Part shown: piece by piece, positions 7,195 through 15,431 of the stretch | How the letters are laid out: each line of letters begins with the position of its first letter | Position numbering within the stretch: the stretch's first letter is position 1 | Source: Pseudomonadota bacterium | GTDB taxonomy: Bacteria; Desulfobacterota; Syntrophia; Syntrophales; UBA8958 | DNA: 64,000 bases | NCBI GenBank assembly: GCA_030057915.1 | Contig: JASGUC010000014.1 | Coordinates: 48,012 to 112,011, forward strand | Reading direction: 5' to 3' | Position numbers and translations under genes: made by a program | The notes under the pieces: generated by a model | Database searches by the model: none | What the model saw: the letters and a program-made list of their open reading frames with translations, nothing else | Told to the model about the DNA's origin: nothing

Positions 7195-8695
7195 GATCAA
7201 GGTCCTCCACGTCATCACCCGTTTCGATAAGGGGGGCTCGGCGGAAAACACCTTCCTCACGGTGTCCGGCCTCGATCCGCGCCGCTATGAAACCTTTCTC
7301 ATCGCCGGCGGCGGCGCCCAAGACCCCCCGCCTCCGCCGGGATCCGGCTCTTCCGCTCCACGGCGACGGGCAACGCCGGCCAAGAGACCTTTGGAAAACG
7401 ACCTATCTTTTCATGGCGTGGTTGACCCGGGATCCAGAAGCAACTTGAACACACGGGATTCCCGCCTTCACGGTAATGACGAAGGAGGGTTGCGGAATTC
7501 ACGCCTGTGGGGGAATGACGAAGGGGGGTTGCGGAATTCACGTTCTTGCGGGATTGACGAAGGGGAGCATTCGAGGCAAATCCCCCAAGGTCTCGCCACG
7601 GGAAGCCGATGCCGGGGATTTTCCGAGGGCGCCAGCACCGACGTTGACCCCGAGAGCGCCGCGGCGGAGGACAATTACCAGGCGTTGCGGGTCTCCGGGG
7701 TAAAGACATTCATCGTTTCCGAGCTGGTGCGGCGCGTCGATCCGCTCCGGGACCTGCGGGCCTTCTTCCGCGTAAGACGTATCATCCGCCGTCTGGGGCC
7801 TCACATCGTCCATACCCATACCTCCAAGGCGGGGATCATCGGCCGCCTGGCCGCCCTTTCCGCCCGGGTCCCCATCGTCGTCCACACCCCTCACGGCCAT
7901 ATCTTCTGGGGCTATTTCGGGACGGTCGTCTCCCGCTTCTTTATCTGCCTGGAAACAATCGCCGCCCGTTCCACCGACCGACTGATCATGCTCACGGAGC
8001 AGGAAAAGGCCGATCATCTTCACCATCGCATCGCCCCGCCGGACAAGTTCGTCGTCATCCACAGCGGCGTGCGCCTGGAAGCCTTTTCCGTTCCCGGGGG
8101 GGATGAAGGCCATCCCGAAGACAAACCGCCGGCCTTTCCCCCCGGGGCCTTCGTCATCGGCGCCGTGGGCCGCCTGACCGCCATCAAGGGGCAGCGCTAT
8201 CTCCTGACGGCGGCGGCCGAACTGGCCCGGGAGATACCGGAGCTGATCTGCCTCATCGTGGGGGAGGGAGAGATGCGGCGGGAGCTGGAGGAGGAGGCGG
8301 CGGTCCTGGGCATGGGCGGGCGGGTTGTCTTCCCAGGCTGGCGGCGGGATGTGGGGGCCTATATCTCGGCCCTGGATGTCTTTGTGATGCCCTCCCTGAA
8401 CGAAGGGATGGGGCGGGTGGTCGTCGAGGCCATGGCGTCCGGGCGGCCCGTCGTCGCGAGCGACGTCGGCGGCCTGAGAAACCTTGTCATCCAAGGACAA
8501 AACGGCCTTCTGGTCCCGCCCGGAGATGCGGCGGCCCTGGCCGCGGCGATCCGGATGCTGTATAGAGACCCGGCGCGGCGCCGGGCCATGGGCGAGGAGG
8601 GGCGGAGAAGGGCCCCGGCCTTCTCCGCCGGGGCCATGATCGAAAAGATTGACGATTTATACAGGGAGCTGTTAAGAGAAAGGCATGTTTGTTGA
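7175..8695 (+). CDS. Glycosyltransferase family 4 carrying an in-frame repeat insertion
   Basis: A 506-residue GT4 enzyme. The N-terminal domain begins KVLHVITRFDKGGSAENTFL (residues 9-28) and the glycine-rich turn ends near residue 47. From about residue 48 to 168 the protein has no GT4 character. It is encoded by a GAGACC-family repeat with three 39-bp units read as DSRLHGNDEGGLR-like 13-mers. The normal fold resumes at ALRVSGVKTFIVSELVRRVD, then PHIVHTHTSKAGIIGRLAAL, VVIHSGV, FVIGAVGRLTAIKGQRYLL and SLNEGMGRVVVEAMASGRPV. All expected motifs flank the insert and the frame is intact, so the enzyme may still work with a surface loop. Sugar specificity is unknown. Confidence 0.85.
   Translation: MNRTSDRIKVLHVITRFDKGGSAENTFLTVSGLDPRRYETFLIAGGGAQDPPPPPGSGSSAPRRRATPAKRPLENDLSFHGVVDPGSRSNLNTRDSRLHGNDEGGLRNSRLWGNDEGGLRNSRSCGIDEGEHSRQIPQGLATGSRCRGFSEGASTDVDPESAAAEDNYQALRVSGVKTFIVSELVRRVDPLRDLRAFFRVRRIIRRLGPHIVHTHTSKAGIIGRLAALSARVPIVVHTPHGHIFWGYFGTVVSRFFICLETIAARSTDRLIMLTEQEKADHLHHRIAPPDKFVVIHSGVRLEAFSVPGGDEGHPEDKPPAFPPGAFVIGAVGRLTAIKGQRYLLTAAAELAREIPELICLIVGEGEMRRELEEEAAVLGMGGRVVFPGWRRDVGAYISALDVFVMPSLNEGMGRVVVEAMASGRPVVASDVGGLRNLVIQGQNGLLVPPGDAAALAAAIRMLYRDPARRRAMGEEGRRRAPAFSAGAMIEKIDDLYRELLRERHVC
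7384..7570 (+). repeat. GAGACC-family element with 39-bp tandem units inside a GT4 gene
   Basis: It starts GAGACCTTTGGAAAACGACC, then GGTTGACCCGGGATCCAGAAG, then three tandem 39-bp units beginning at 7454, 7493 and 7532 (core GGAATTCACGCCTGTGGGGG and AATGACGAAGG). The same arrangement recurs outside genes at 50525-50774. Thirty-nine is a multiple of three, so unit number can change without breaking the host frame. The right boundary is not clear. Confidence 0.75.
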
Positions 8696-10697
8696 CGCAA
8701 CCGCAGGAAGAATCCCGACCCTTTGTCCCCCCGACGCCATCCCGAGACCTTTGAAAAACCACCCTTTCCTGTCGTCCCGGCAAAAGCCCGGGGGCCACAA
8801 CTCTTTGCAAACGCCGCATTCCAGCTTCGGTCGGAGCGACGATGGAGGGTCCCCAACGGCGTTTTTCAAGACTCTCGCCCCGGCGACGCCGCCGAGGACG
8901 CCACGCCGTCGGAGGACTGCCGCTCCACCCGGGGGCATTGACCGTGCGTTTCTTTCCACGTCCCCCGTCCTTTTCGCGTTTTTCATGTTTTTCTTTTTGA
9001 TTTCCTCCCCTCCCGCCAGTGCCGCCGGGGTCGAGGGGGCCGCCGCGACAACGGAGCGCCGGCAGTTGGCCGGTGTCCTCGACACCCGAACCCAGTTCAG
9101 CGACGGCGCCTACAGCATCGACGGCCTCGCCAAAATGGCCAAGGAGAGGGGCATCCAGGTTCTGTTCATCAACGACCACGATAAGATGGCCCTCTCGTAC
9201 GGCCTCCCGCCGTTTCCCAACCTGATCAACAAGACCGTGGAGATGAATTCCATCCTCAAGGCGAAGCCGGCGACCTATCTTCAGGCGATCGGGCAGGCCC
9301 GGGAAAGATACAGGGGGGTCATCATCATCCCCGGATCGGAATCCACGCCGTTCTATTACTGGACGGGGAGTCCCTTCGGGAAGAACCTCACCGCTCACGA
9401 TCACGAACGGCGCATCCTCACCGTGGGCCTTACGAAGGCCGATGACTACCGCCATCTCCCGGTAATCCACAATGCCGGCCCCCTCAATGGGGAGTTGCTA
9501 CCGAAGGTGGTCCCCTTCCTCGCCGCCTTCGTTCTCTCCATCGTCATGATCGTCTGGCGGGGATGGATGCGGATCGCCGGGATCGCCCTGACGGTCGTCT
9601 CCTTCCTGTTCCTCCTGGACAATCATCCCTTCCGGGCCTCCCCCTTCGATCCCTTTCACGGCTATCAGGGGGCGCGCCCCTACCAACGGCTCATAGATTA
9701 CGTATCCTCCCGGGACGGGCTGACCTTCTGGAACTATCCCGAGACCCAGTCCGGAGTCCGCCGGCTGGGCCCTATTCATGTGAGCACCAAGCCCTACCCG
9801 GAGATGCTGCTGGCCACTCAAGGCTATACGGGCTTTTCCGCCCTTTATGGCGACAACAGCACGATCACGGCGCCCGGCAATATCTGGGACGCGGCGCTCA
9901 AGGAGCATTGCCGGGGCTATCGAACCCATCCTCCCTGGGGGGTGGGGACCGCCGACTATCACAAGGAAGGGGAGTCCGGCGAGAAATTCGGGAACTACCA
10001 AACGGTCTTTTTCGTCGAGGAGAATACCGCCGCCGCGGTCCTCAAGGCCATGCGGAACGGCCGGATGTACGCCCGGCAGGGAAATTTCCCCAGGCTGCCC
10101 CGGCTCGACGAGTTCTCCGTGAGTGATGCCGCCGGCAAACAACGGGGGCACATGGGCGACACCATACCGATGAGCGGCAATCCCCACATCCGCATCGGCA
10201 TTTCCGCGGCGTCACCGGCGGCGGCGGCGGAGGCGGAGACGGCGGCAGCGTCGCCGGCGGCGGAGGCGGCGGCCAGGCCCGCAACGGCCGCCCCGCCGGG
10301 ATCGTCTTCCCCAACGGAATCTTCACCCCCAACGGGGGCGCCTTCACCAACGGGGGCGCCTTCACCAACGGGGACGCCTTCACCAACGGGGACGCCTTCA
10401 CCGGCGGGATATTCATCCCATAAGGGGGCGCCTTCACCGCCGGGATCGTCTTCCCCGACGGACTCTTCACCCCCGACGGGGGCGCCTTCGCCGGCGGAGA
10501 CGCCCATCGTCAAGGTGCGGCTGATCCGGAACGGTTCCCTGATCGCGGAGGCCAACGGCCCGCTGCCGCTGAGGTTCGATTACGAGGACAAATATTTCCA
10601 ACCGGGGGAAAAGATCTATTACCGCATGGATATGGAGGGGATGGGCAAGATCGTCGCCAACCCCATATTCGTCGTCTTCACCGGAGCAAAGCCATGA
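8685..10697 (+). CDS. PHP-like secreted/membrane protein with degenerate metal motif
   Basis: A 670-residue frame. Residues ~1-65 derive from a GAGACC repeat and its surroundings, so the true start is uncertain. A signal-like segment (VLFAFFMFFFLISSPPASAA) lies near residues 97-116. A PHP-type domain follows: GVLDTRTQFSDGAYSIDGLA and FINDHDKMALSYG, where the usual H-x-H of 'LHxHTxxSDG' is replaced (D-T-R-T). A paired hydrophobic stretch lies near residues 270-310, and GTADYH near residue 425 may be another metal ligand. Residues ~505-605 are Ala/Pro/Ser/Thr-rich with hexapeptide PTGAPS repeats. The C-terminus (IVKVRLIRNGSLIAEANGPL) resembles the beta domain of such PHP proteins. The gene overlaps the GT4 gene by 11 bp and WbqC by 4 bp. 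Activity is doubtful. Confidence 0.6.
   Translation: MFVDATAGRIPTLCPPDAIPRPLKNHPFLSSRQKPGGHNSLQTPHSSFGRSDDGGSPTAFFKTLAPATPPRTPRRRRTAAPPGGIDRAFLSTSPVLFAFFMFFFLISSPPASAAGVEGAAATTERRQLAGVLDTRTQFSDGAYSIDGLAKMAKERGIQVLFINDHDKMALSYGLPPFPNLINKTVEMNSILKAKPATYLQAIGQARERYRGVIIIPGSESTPFYYWTGSPFGKNLTAHDHERRILTVGLTKADDYRHLPVIHNAGPLNGELLPKVVPFLAAFVLSIVMIVWRGWMRIAGIALTVVSFLFLLDNHPFRASPFDPFHGYQGARPYQRLIDYVSSRDGLTFWNYPETQSGVRRLGPIHVSTKPYPEMLLATQGYTGFSALYGDNSTITAPGNIWDAALKEHCRGYRTHPPWGVGTADYHKEGESGEKFGNYQTVFFVEENTAAAVLKAMRNGRMYARQGNFPRLPRLDEFSVSDAAGKQRGHMGDTIPMSGNPHIRIGISAASPAAAAEAETAAASPAAEAAARPATAAPPGSSSPTESSPPTGAPSPTGAPSPTGTPSPTGTPSPAGYSSHKGAPSPPGSSSPTDSSPPTGAPSPAETPIVKVRLIRNGSLIAEANGPLPLRFDYEDKYFQPGEKIYYRMDMEGMGKIVANPIFVVFTGAKP
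8744..8876 (+). repeat. GAGACC-family repeat in the 5' part of the PHP-like gene
   Basis: Termini GAGACCTTTGAAAAACCACC and GTTTTTCAAGACTCTC enclose 133 bp. It is translated as part of the N-terminal extension in the only open frame. It separates the ATG at 8685 from the hydrophobic segment, so the original start codon may have been displaced. Confidence 0.75.
10309..10505 (+). repeat. 18-bp tandem repeats coding PTGAPS hexapeptides
   Basis: Imperfect repeats of the 18-bp unit ACGGGGGCGCCTTCACCA run in frame within the PHP-like gene and give the hexapeptide series S-P-T-G-A/T-P. This is a length-variable Pro/Ser linker between the PHP-like region and the C-terminal beta domain. Confidence 0.75.
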
Positions 10698-11377
10698 TCG
10701 TTTCCGTCCATCAGCCCCAGTATCTGCCCTGGCTCGGCTATTTCGACAAGATCGACCGCGCCGACGTCTTTGTCCTGCTGGACAATGTCCAGTTCAAGAA
10801 AAACGAGTGGCAGAACCGCAACCGGATCAAGACCCCCCGGGGACCCCAGTGGCTCACCGTCCCCGTGCTCTATAAATTCCCTCAATTGATAAGCGAGGTG
10901 GGGATCAACGACCGGGAACGCTGGCAGCACAAGCAGCGGCAGGCAATCCTGTCCAATTACCGAAAGGCGCCGCACTGGACCCTCCTGGAGAGCTTTTTCT
11001 CAGAAATCTTCTCCCGGACCTGGGCCACCATCGCCGAACTCAATATCCACGTCGTCCGGGAGCTGGCGACGATAATGGGCATAACGACGCCCCTCCAGGT
11101 CGCCTCGGAATTGCCCCCCCTGCCCGACGACCCGGACGAGCGCCTCATCGCCATCACCCATCATTACGGGGGCGACGTCTATCTCGCCGGCAGCGGCGGC
11201 CACGATTACATGGACCTGGCCAAATACGAACGGGCGGGCGTGGAAGTGGTCTTCCAGGATTACCGTCATCCCTCTTACCCACAATTGTGGGGGGATTTCG
11301 AACCTTTTATGTCCGTGGTGGACCTAATATACAATCAGGGTCGGGAGGCCCTGGAGATCATACGGAGGGGAAGATGA
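10694..11377 (+). CDS. WbqC-family protein
   Basis: A 227-residue protein with the signature opening VSVHQPQYLPWLGYFDKID, then LLDNVQFKKNEWQNRN-R and the DYRHPSYPQLWG-F segment typical of the WbqC (PF08889-type) family. Members sit in O-antigen and other glycan clusters and are thought to assist amino-sugar modification; the exact reaction is not settled. The ATG overlaps the previous stop by 4 bp and the TGA overlaps the next ATG, placing it in a tight operon with the deacetylase that follows. No defects were seen. Confidence 0.85.
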   Translation: MIVSVHQPQYLPWLGYFDKIDRADVFVLLDNVQFKKNEWQNRNRIKTPRGPQWLTVPVLYKFPQLISEVGINDRERWQHKQRQAILSNYRKAPHWTLLESFFSEIFSRTWATIAELNIHVVRELATIMGITTPLQVASELPPLPDDPDERLIAITHHYGGDVYLAGSGGHDYMDLAKYERAGVEVVFQDYRHPSYPQLWGDFEPFMSVVDLIYNQGREALEIIRRGR

Positions 11378-12000
11378 ACATTCTGGCTATCGGCGCCCAT
11401 CCCGACGATATCGAATTCGGCTGCGGCGGGACGCTGCTGAAGTACATCCGCAACGGTCACGACGTCTATCTGCTGATCATGACGGATGGGCACAAGGGCG
11501 GCCCGGCCCGCTCGCGCCGTTCGGAACAGCAGCGGGCGGCCCGGATTCTCAAGCCCAGGGACGTGATCTGGGGGACCTTCCGGGACACGGAACTCTCTCC
11601 GAAGATGAACGAAATGGTGCAGGATATCGAGGGTATTCTCAACCGCATCGACCCTCATTTTACCTTCGTCCATTTTGGCGAGGACACCCATCAGGACCAC
11701 CGCGCCCTGGCCAAGGCGACCGTTTCGGCCACCCGGTATGTGAAAAACGTCCTGTTCTATGAGGGGCCGACAACGCAGAACTTCGTCCCAACCGTCTTCG
11801 TGGATGTCAAGGACACCCTGGAGGACAAGCTCCAACTTCTCAAGGCCCACAAGTCCCAGGTAACCAAGACGAATATCGAGGGTCTCTCCATCCTCGACAT
11901 CGCCCGCTCCACGGCGGTCTTCCGGGGCATCGCCGGTCGGGTCCAGTATGCGGAAGGCTTCATGCCCCTGCGGATGTTCATCAATATCCGGATGTTTTAG
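11374..12000 (+). CDS. PIG-L/LmbE family N-deacetylase
   Basis: A 208-residue zinc deacetylase. The first metal motif AHPDDIEFGCGG is at residues 7-18 and the second, H-F-G-E-D-T-H-Q-D-H-R-A, is near residues 98-109. Family members remove N-acetyl groups from GlcNAc-type substrates. The start at 11374 is preferred over an upstream in-frame start because it follows GGAGGGGAAG and places AHPDD at the usual distance; it overlaps the WbqC stop (ATGA). With WbqC and the aminotransferase it fits a pathway that makes or alters an amino sugar on a lipid-linked glycan. Confidence 0.9.
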   Translation: MNILAIGAHPDDIEFGCGGTLLKYIRNGHDVYLLIMTDGHKGGPARSRRSEQQRAARILKPRDVIWGTFRDTELSPKMNEMVQDIEGILNRIDPHFTFVHFGEDTHQDHRALAKATVSATRYVKNVLFYEGPTTQNFVPTVFVDVKDTLEDKLQLLKAHKSQVTKTNIEGLSILDIARSTAVFRGIAGRVQYAEGFMPLRMFINIRMF

Positions 12001-12121
12001 CCGGGAAGGCGGGAAGCCAGTATATTTGATCGGTTCTCGAGGCCGAGATCTTTGAAAAGCTTTGAGGGCTTTATCTTGCAATTGATCCAAGGGTTTTGAC
12101 CGGAATCGCGAGGGCGAACAC

Positions 12122-13309
12122 ATGATCCCCCACTCCCGTCCCTGTCTCGGCGCCGATGACGCCGCTGCCGTCCTGAAGGTCCTGGAATCCGGACATCTGG
12201 TCCAGGGGGAGATGGTCGCGGCCCTGGAGTCCGCCATGGCCCGGTGGCTGACGAAGGGGGAAACCAGCCCCGTCACCCCGGACCCGGAGGGAGGAAAACC
12301 GAGCCTGAATTCGGCTTTACACAATAATAACAATGAAATACATTTCTCAAAAGATGATTCCCCAGGCCCTCCCGGCCCCTTGCGGGCGGCGGCTGTAAGC
12401 TCCGGGACGACGGCCCTCCATCTTGCCCTGCTGGCCCTCGGGATCGGCGAGGGCGACGAGGTCATCATTCCGAGCTACGTCTGCGCCGCCCTCTGGCACG
12501 CCGTCCGCGCCGTCGGCGCCACGGCGGTGCTTGCGGAATGTGACGGAGACACCTTCAACATTGCCGCCGCCGGGGCGGAGAGACTCATCACGGACCGCAC
12601 CCGGGCCATCATCGTCCCCCACCTCTTCGGTCAGGCCGCCGATCTCGAGGACCTCCTCGGCCTTGACGTTCCGGTAATCGAAGATTGTGCCCAGTCCCTG
12701 GGAAGCGGCTACCGAAATCGACCGACCGGGGGCTTCGGCGTCGCCGCCGTATTTTCCTTTTACGCCACCAAGGTTATCGCGGCAGGCGAAGGCGGCATGG
12801 TCGTCTCCCGGGACGAGCGGCTCATCGACCGGATCAGGGAACTCCGGGCATACGACGAGAAGGACGACCTGACGTTGCGCTTCAACGGCAAGCTCACGGA
12901 GTTCCAGGCCGCCCTGGCGCTGAGTCAGTTGGGCAAACTGCCGGCCTTTATCGCCCGGCGCCGGGTCATCGCCGGGCGTTACGACCGGGCGCTTGAACGG
13001 CTCGGGTTGAAGGCGCCGCTGCGCTGGGCTGACCGCGACCATATCTTCTTCCGTTATGTCATCCTGGCGGAGGAGGCGGAGGCGTTCATCACGGCCATGG
13101 GGAAACGGGGCGTTACATGCCGCCGGCCGGTTTATCGCCCCCTGCATCGCTATCTGGGGCTGCCGGGGTTCGAAACGACGGAAGCGATCTGGCGTCGCGC
13201 CGTTTCCATTCCCCTTTATCCCGATCTTTCCGACGCCGAGGTCGCCGTCGTGGAAAGGGCGCTGGAAGAGACTTGCCGGGAGATGGGGCGGCCCTCCGAA
13301 GGCGGATAG
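12122..13309 (+). CDS. DegT/DnrJ/EryC1/StrS family aminotransferase with N-terminal insert
   Basis: A 395-residue PLP enzyme for nucleotide- or lipid-linked sugar amination. Motifs: AAVSSGTTALHLALLALGIG, EVIIPSYVC, IVPHLFGQAADLE, VIEDCAQSLGS and FSFYATKVIAAGEGGM with the PLP lysine near residue 216. Substrate-loop motifs DLTLRFNGKLTEFQAAL and CRRPVYRPLHRYLG follow. Between residues ~44 and ~88 there is extra sequence (ETSPVTPDPEGGKPSLNSAL, then NNNNEIHF), poor in GC and not typical of the family. It falls between helix 1 and the PLP-phosphate loop, so the fold may tolerate it. Final genes of the polysaccharide locus follow. Confidence 0.88.
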   Translation: MIPHSRPCLGADDAAAVLKVLESGHLVQGEMVAALESAMARWLTKGETSPVTPDPEGGKPSLNSALHNNNNEIHFSKDDSPGPPGPLRAAAVSSGTTALHLALLALGIGEGDEVIIPSYVCAALWHAVRAVGATAVLAECDGDTFNIAAAGAERLITDRTRAIIVPHLFGQAADLEDLLGLDVPVIEDCAQSLGSGYRNRPTGGFGVAAVFSFYATKVIAAGEGGMVVSRDERLIDRIRELRAYDEKDDLTLRFNGKLTEFQAALALSQLGKLPAFIARRRVIAGRYDRALERLGLKAPLRWADRDHIFFRYVILAEEAEAFITAMGKRGVTCRRPVYRPLHRYLGLPGFETTEAIWRRAVSIPLYPDLSDAEVAVVERALEETCREMGRPSEGG

Positions 13310-13316
13310 CGAAGAC

Positions 13317-13506
13317 GAGACCTTTGAAAAACCGCCGCCCATGCCCTGTCGGGCTCGACTCGGCATCCAGAAGGAGACCTTTGAAAAACTCCGTTCCAGC
13401 CTCAATATTGTCATTCCCGCGCAAGCGGGAATCCCGTGTTTTCAGCTATTTTCCGGATGCCGGGTCAAGCCCGGCATGACGTGCGAGACAGTTTTTCAAA
13501 GGTCTC
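13317..13506 (+). repeat. Two GAGACC-family elements in tandem (first truncated)
   Basis: A left terminus at 13317 (GAGACCTTTGAAAAACCGCC) is cut after ~57 bp by a second left terminus at 13374 (GAGACCTTTGAAAAACTCC). The second element runs to GTTTTTCAAAGGTCTC at 13506, giving 133 bp with near-perfect 15-bp inverted ends. Its interior has CATTCCCGCGCAAGCGGGAATC, a strong hairpin, and a second hairpin GCCGGGTCAAGCCCGGC. Confidence 0.9.
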
Positions 13507-13516
13507 AGAAGGTAGT

Positions 13517-13587
13517 TGAAGCAACCGGATTCCCATTTTCCCGGGAAGGGCCATATGGAGGACGCAACGGGGTTTTGCAAAGATCTC
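13517..13587 (+). repeat. Partial GAGACC-family repeat
   Basis: It contains ATTCCCATTTTCCCGGGAAGG, GGCCATATGGAGGACGCAAC and the right terminus GGTTTTGCAAAGATCTC. It matches the right halves of 33614-33748 and 37615-37748. The remaining gap to the next gene (to 13781) shows no further gene. Confidence 0.65.
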
Positions 13588-13781
13588 GTTCTCAATAGGT
13601 CACGGGCCGAGAACGGCGCCGGGGCAACAGGTAAATATGGATTTGCAAGGAACACCGAAATGAGACCTTTACAAAACCGGCCTTTACTGACCCGCGGGCG
13701 CCGCCAGTCGTTGCCTTCAGCATGCGCCGCCCCGGGAAAGGCGGGCTCTTCGCGGGCCGCGCCGCGACCCGGGAGGACCGC

Positions 13782-14903
13782 ATGATCTTCCATATCTCCT
13801 ATGCCGTGGCGCTGACCGTCTTCTTCACCCTCCTGCTGCCGGATATCCGGGGGCATTTCTTCTCGCAAGTGGGGCGCTGGCTCTATATCTTCCTCTTCGC
13901 CCTGTCCCTGTCCTATCTCGTCACCCCCCTGATGCGCCGGTTGGCGCAGCGGCTTGCGATCCTCGACATCCCCGAAGGGCGAAAGATCCATGACCAGGCC
14001 ACGCCGCTGTTGGGCGGCGGGGCGATCATCATCGCCTTCACCGCGGCGCTCCTGGCCAATATGATCCTGGAAAGGGAGATCGTGATCGTCCTTTGCGCCG
14101 GCGGCGCGGTGGCCGTCATTAGCCTGATTGACGACTGGCGGGGGTTGAGGGCCCGGGCCAAACTCGTCATTCAGCTCCTTGCCGTTGCGTTTCTTGTCTG
14201 CAACGACATCGTCCTGCATCTCTTTCCCGAAGCCGTCTGGTGGGGCCACGGCCTGAACATTATCTTGACCTTCCTGTGGATCGTCGGCATCGCCAACGCC
14301 ATGAATTTCATCGACGGCATGGACGGCCTCGCCGCCGGCCTGGGGGGCATCATCTCCCTCTTTTTGGCCATCGTGGCCTTTCAAACCAATCAGCACATCC
14401 TGGGCTGGATCGCCCTGGCGATGCTGGGGGGCTGTCTCGGCTTCCTGCCGTACAACTTTCATCCCAACCGTCCCGCCCTCATCTTCCTGGGCGATACGGG
14501 CAGCATCTTCCTGGGCTTCATCCTGGCCAGCCTGGCCATTGTGGGCGACTGGTCGGACGACAACCCTATCGTCTCCTTTGCCGCGCCGTTATTGATCTTT
14601 TGGGTCCTGATCTTCGATATGACCTACATCACCGTGGAGAGGATTCTCACGGGGAAGGTAAAAAGCGTCCGGCAGTGGCTGGAATACGTGGGCAAGGATC
14701 ACCTCCACCATCGGACCTACGCCTTGCTGGGCGACCGGAGGAAGGCCGTGCTGTTCATCTACCTGCTGTCCATCACCCTCGGGCTGAGCGCCATAGCCCT
14801 TCGCCATGCCCGGCCGGTCGACGGCGTCCTTCTGGTCATCCAGGCCTTCCTCATCACGGTCATTGTCTCCATTCTGGATTATTCGGGGCGAAAACGGCCC
14901 TAA
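13782..14903 (+). CDS. Undecaprenyl-phosphate sugar-1-phosphate transferase (WecA/MraY family)
   Basis: A 373-residue polytopic enzyme that should move a HexNAc-1-phosphate from UDP-sugar to undecaprenyl phosphate, starting a lipid-linked glycan at the inner membrane. Hallmarks: ISLIDDWRGLRARAKLVIQ (Asp pair), NFIDGMDGLAAGLGG, FLGDTGSIFLGF and the cytoplasmic His loop DHLHHRTYALLG. About ten hydrophobic segments are visible. ATG at 13782 follows GGGAGGACC and begins the first membrane helix; an in-frame ATG 60 bp upstream adds an Arg-rich stretch encoded by intergenic DNA and was rejected. Its position at the end of the glycan locus fits a priming enzyme. Confidence 0.9.
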   Translation: MIFHISYAVALTVFFTLLLPDIRGHFFSQVGRWLYIFLFALSLSYLVTPLMRRLAQRLAILDIPEGRKIHDQATPLLGGGAIIIAFTAALLANMILEREIVIVLCAGGAVAVISLIDDWRGLRARAKLVIQLLAVAFLVCNDIVLHLFPEAVWWGHGLNIILTFLWIVGIANAMNFIDGMDGLAAGLGGIISLFLAIVAFQTNQHILGWIALAMLGGCLGFLPYNFHPNRPALIFLGDTGSIFLGFILASLAIVGDWSDDNPIVSFAAPLLIFWVLIFDMTYITVERILTGKVKSVRQWLEYVGKDHLHHRTYALLGDRRKAVLFIYLLSITLGLSAIALRHARPVDGVLLVIQAFLITVIVSILDYSGRKRP

Positions 14904-14978
14904 ATCACGGAATACCGCTTGACAAACCCGTTGTTCGTTAATAGTTTAGGCAGCATTTTAAGCCGAAGTCGATAGCAA

Positions 14979-15110
14979 GAGACCTTTGAAAATCGCCAAT
15001 TACCCACCGCCCCGGCATAATCAGGGCTCGGGAATGCCCCGGAAACAAAGCCTTCCGGCTTCCACCGGCATGACGACGGGAACTCGGAAACGGCGCTTTT
15101 CAAAAGTCTC
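14979..15110 (+). repeat. GAGACC-family dispersed repeat
   Basis: Termini GAGACCTTTGAAAATCGCC and GCTTTTCAAAAGTCTC enclose 132 bp with CCCCGGCATAATCAGGGCTC inside. It is a close relative of 35566-35696. A TTGACA box lies upstream at 14919, so the repeat would be in the 5' leader of the next gene if that promoter is real. Confidence 0.85.
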
Positions 15111-15131
15111 GGAAAAAGGAGCGTTCACCCC

Positions 15132-15413
15132 TTGAGCAATACCTACCGCTGCAAGAAAAAAGGAAACCTTATCACCGAGGTCTGCAACGATCAGACCTGC
15201 GAGTGGCGCCTGAAGAACGAGGCCTTCTTCAACTGCACCTGGGTGGCCTGTAATTTCGGACCCTTCACCCTGGAAGAGGTGGGGGAGATGATGGGGGTAA
15301 CCAGGGAAAGAATCAGGCAGATCGAGGCCAAGGCCCTGAAGAAATTGCAGCACAAAAAGAGACGCGATCAGTTGCGGGATTTCGCTTCTCCCGACAGTGA
15401 ATGGGATTTTTGA
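15132..15413 (+). CDS. Small Cys-rich protein with a sigma-70 region 4 helix-turn-helix
   Basis: A 93-residue protein in two parts. Residues 1-42 hold five cysteines ([30 protein letters not shown]), suggesting a zinc or Fe-S knuckle. Residues 43-77 are a clear sigma-70 region 4.2: [20 protein letters not shown], then [11 protein letters not shown], the -35-element-reading helix-turn-helix of RpoD/RpoS-type factors. Regions 1-3, including the -10 contacts, are absent, so it cannot be a normal sigma factor. It may bind DNA or RNA polymerase as a regulator. The start is TTG at 15132 behind AAAAAGGAG; no nearer ATG exists. It converges on the enoyl-CoA hydratase gene. Confidence 0.75.
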   Translation: MSNTYRCKKKGNLITEVCNDQTCEWRLKNEAFFNCTWVACNFGPFTLEEVGEMMGVTRERIRQIEAKALKKLQHKKRRDQLRDFASPDSEWDF

Positions 15414-15431
15414 GGGGTCCCCTCGGGTCTT

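Noticed and set aside
13374..13506. CRISPR or rho-independent terminators for the GAGACC elements
   Set aside because: There is no regular spacing between copies, and the hairpins inside lack T runs on either strand. The constant inverted ends point to an element, not to arrays or terminators.
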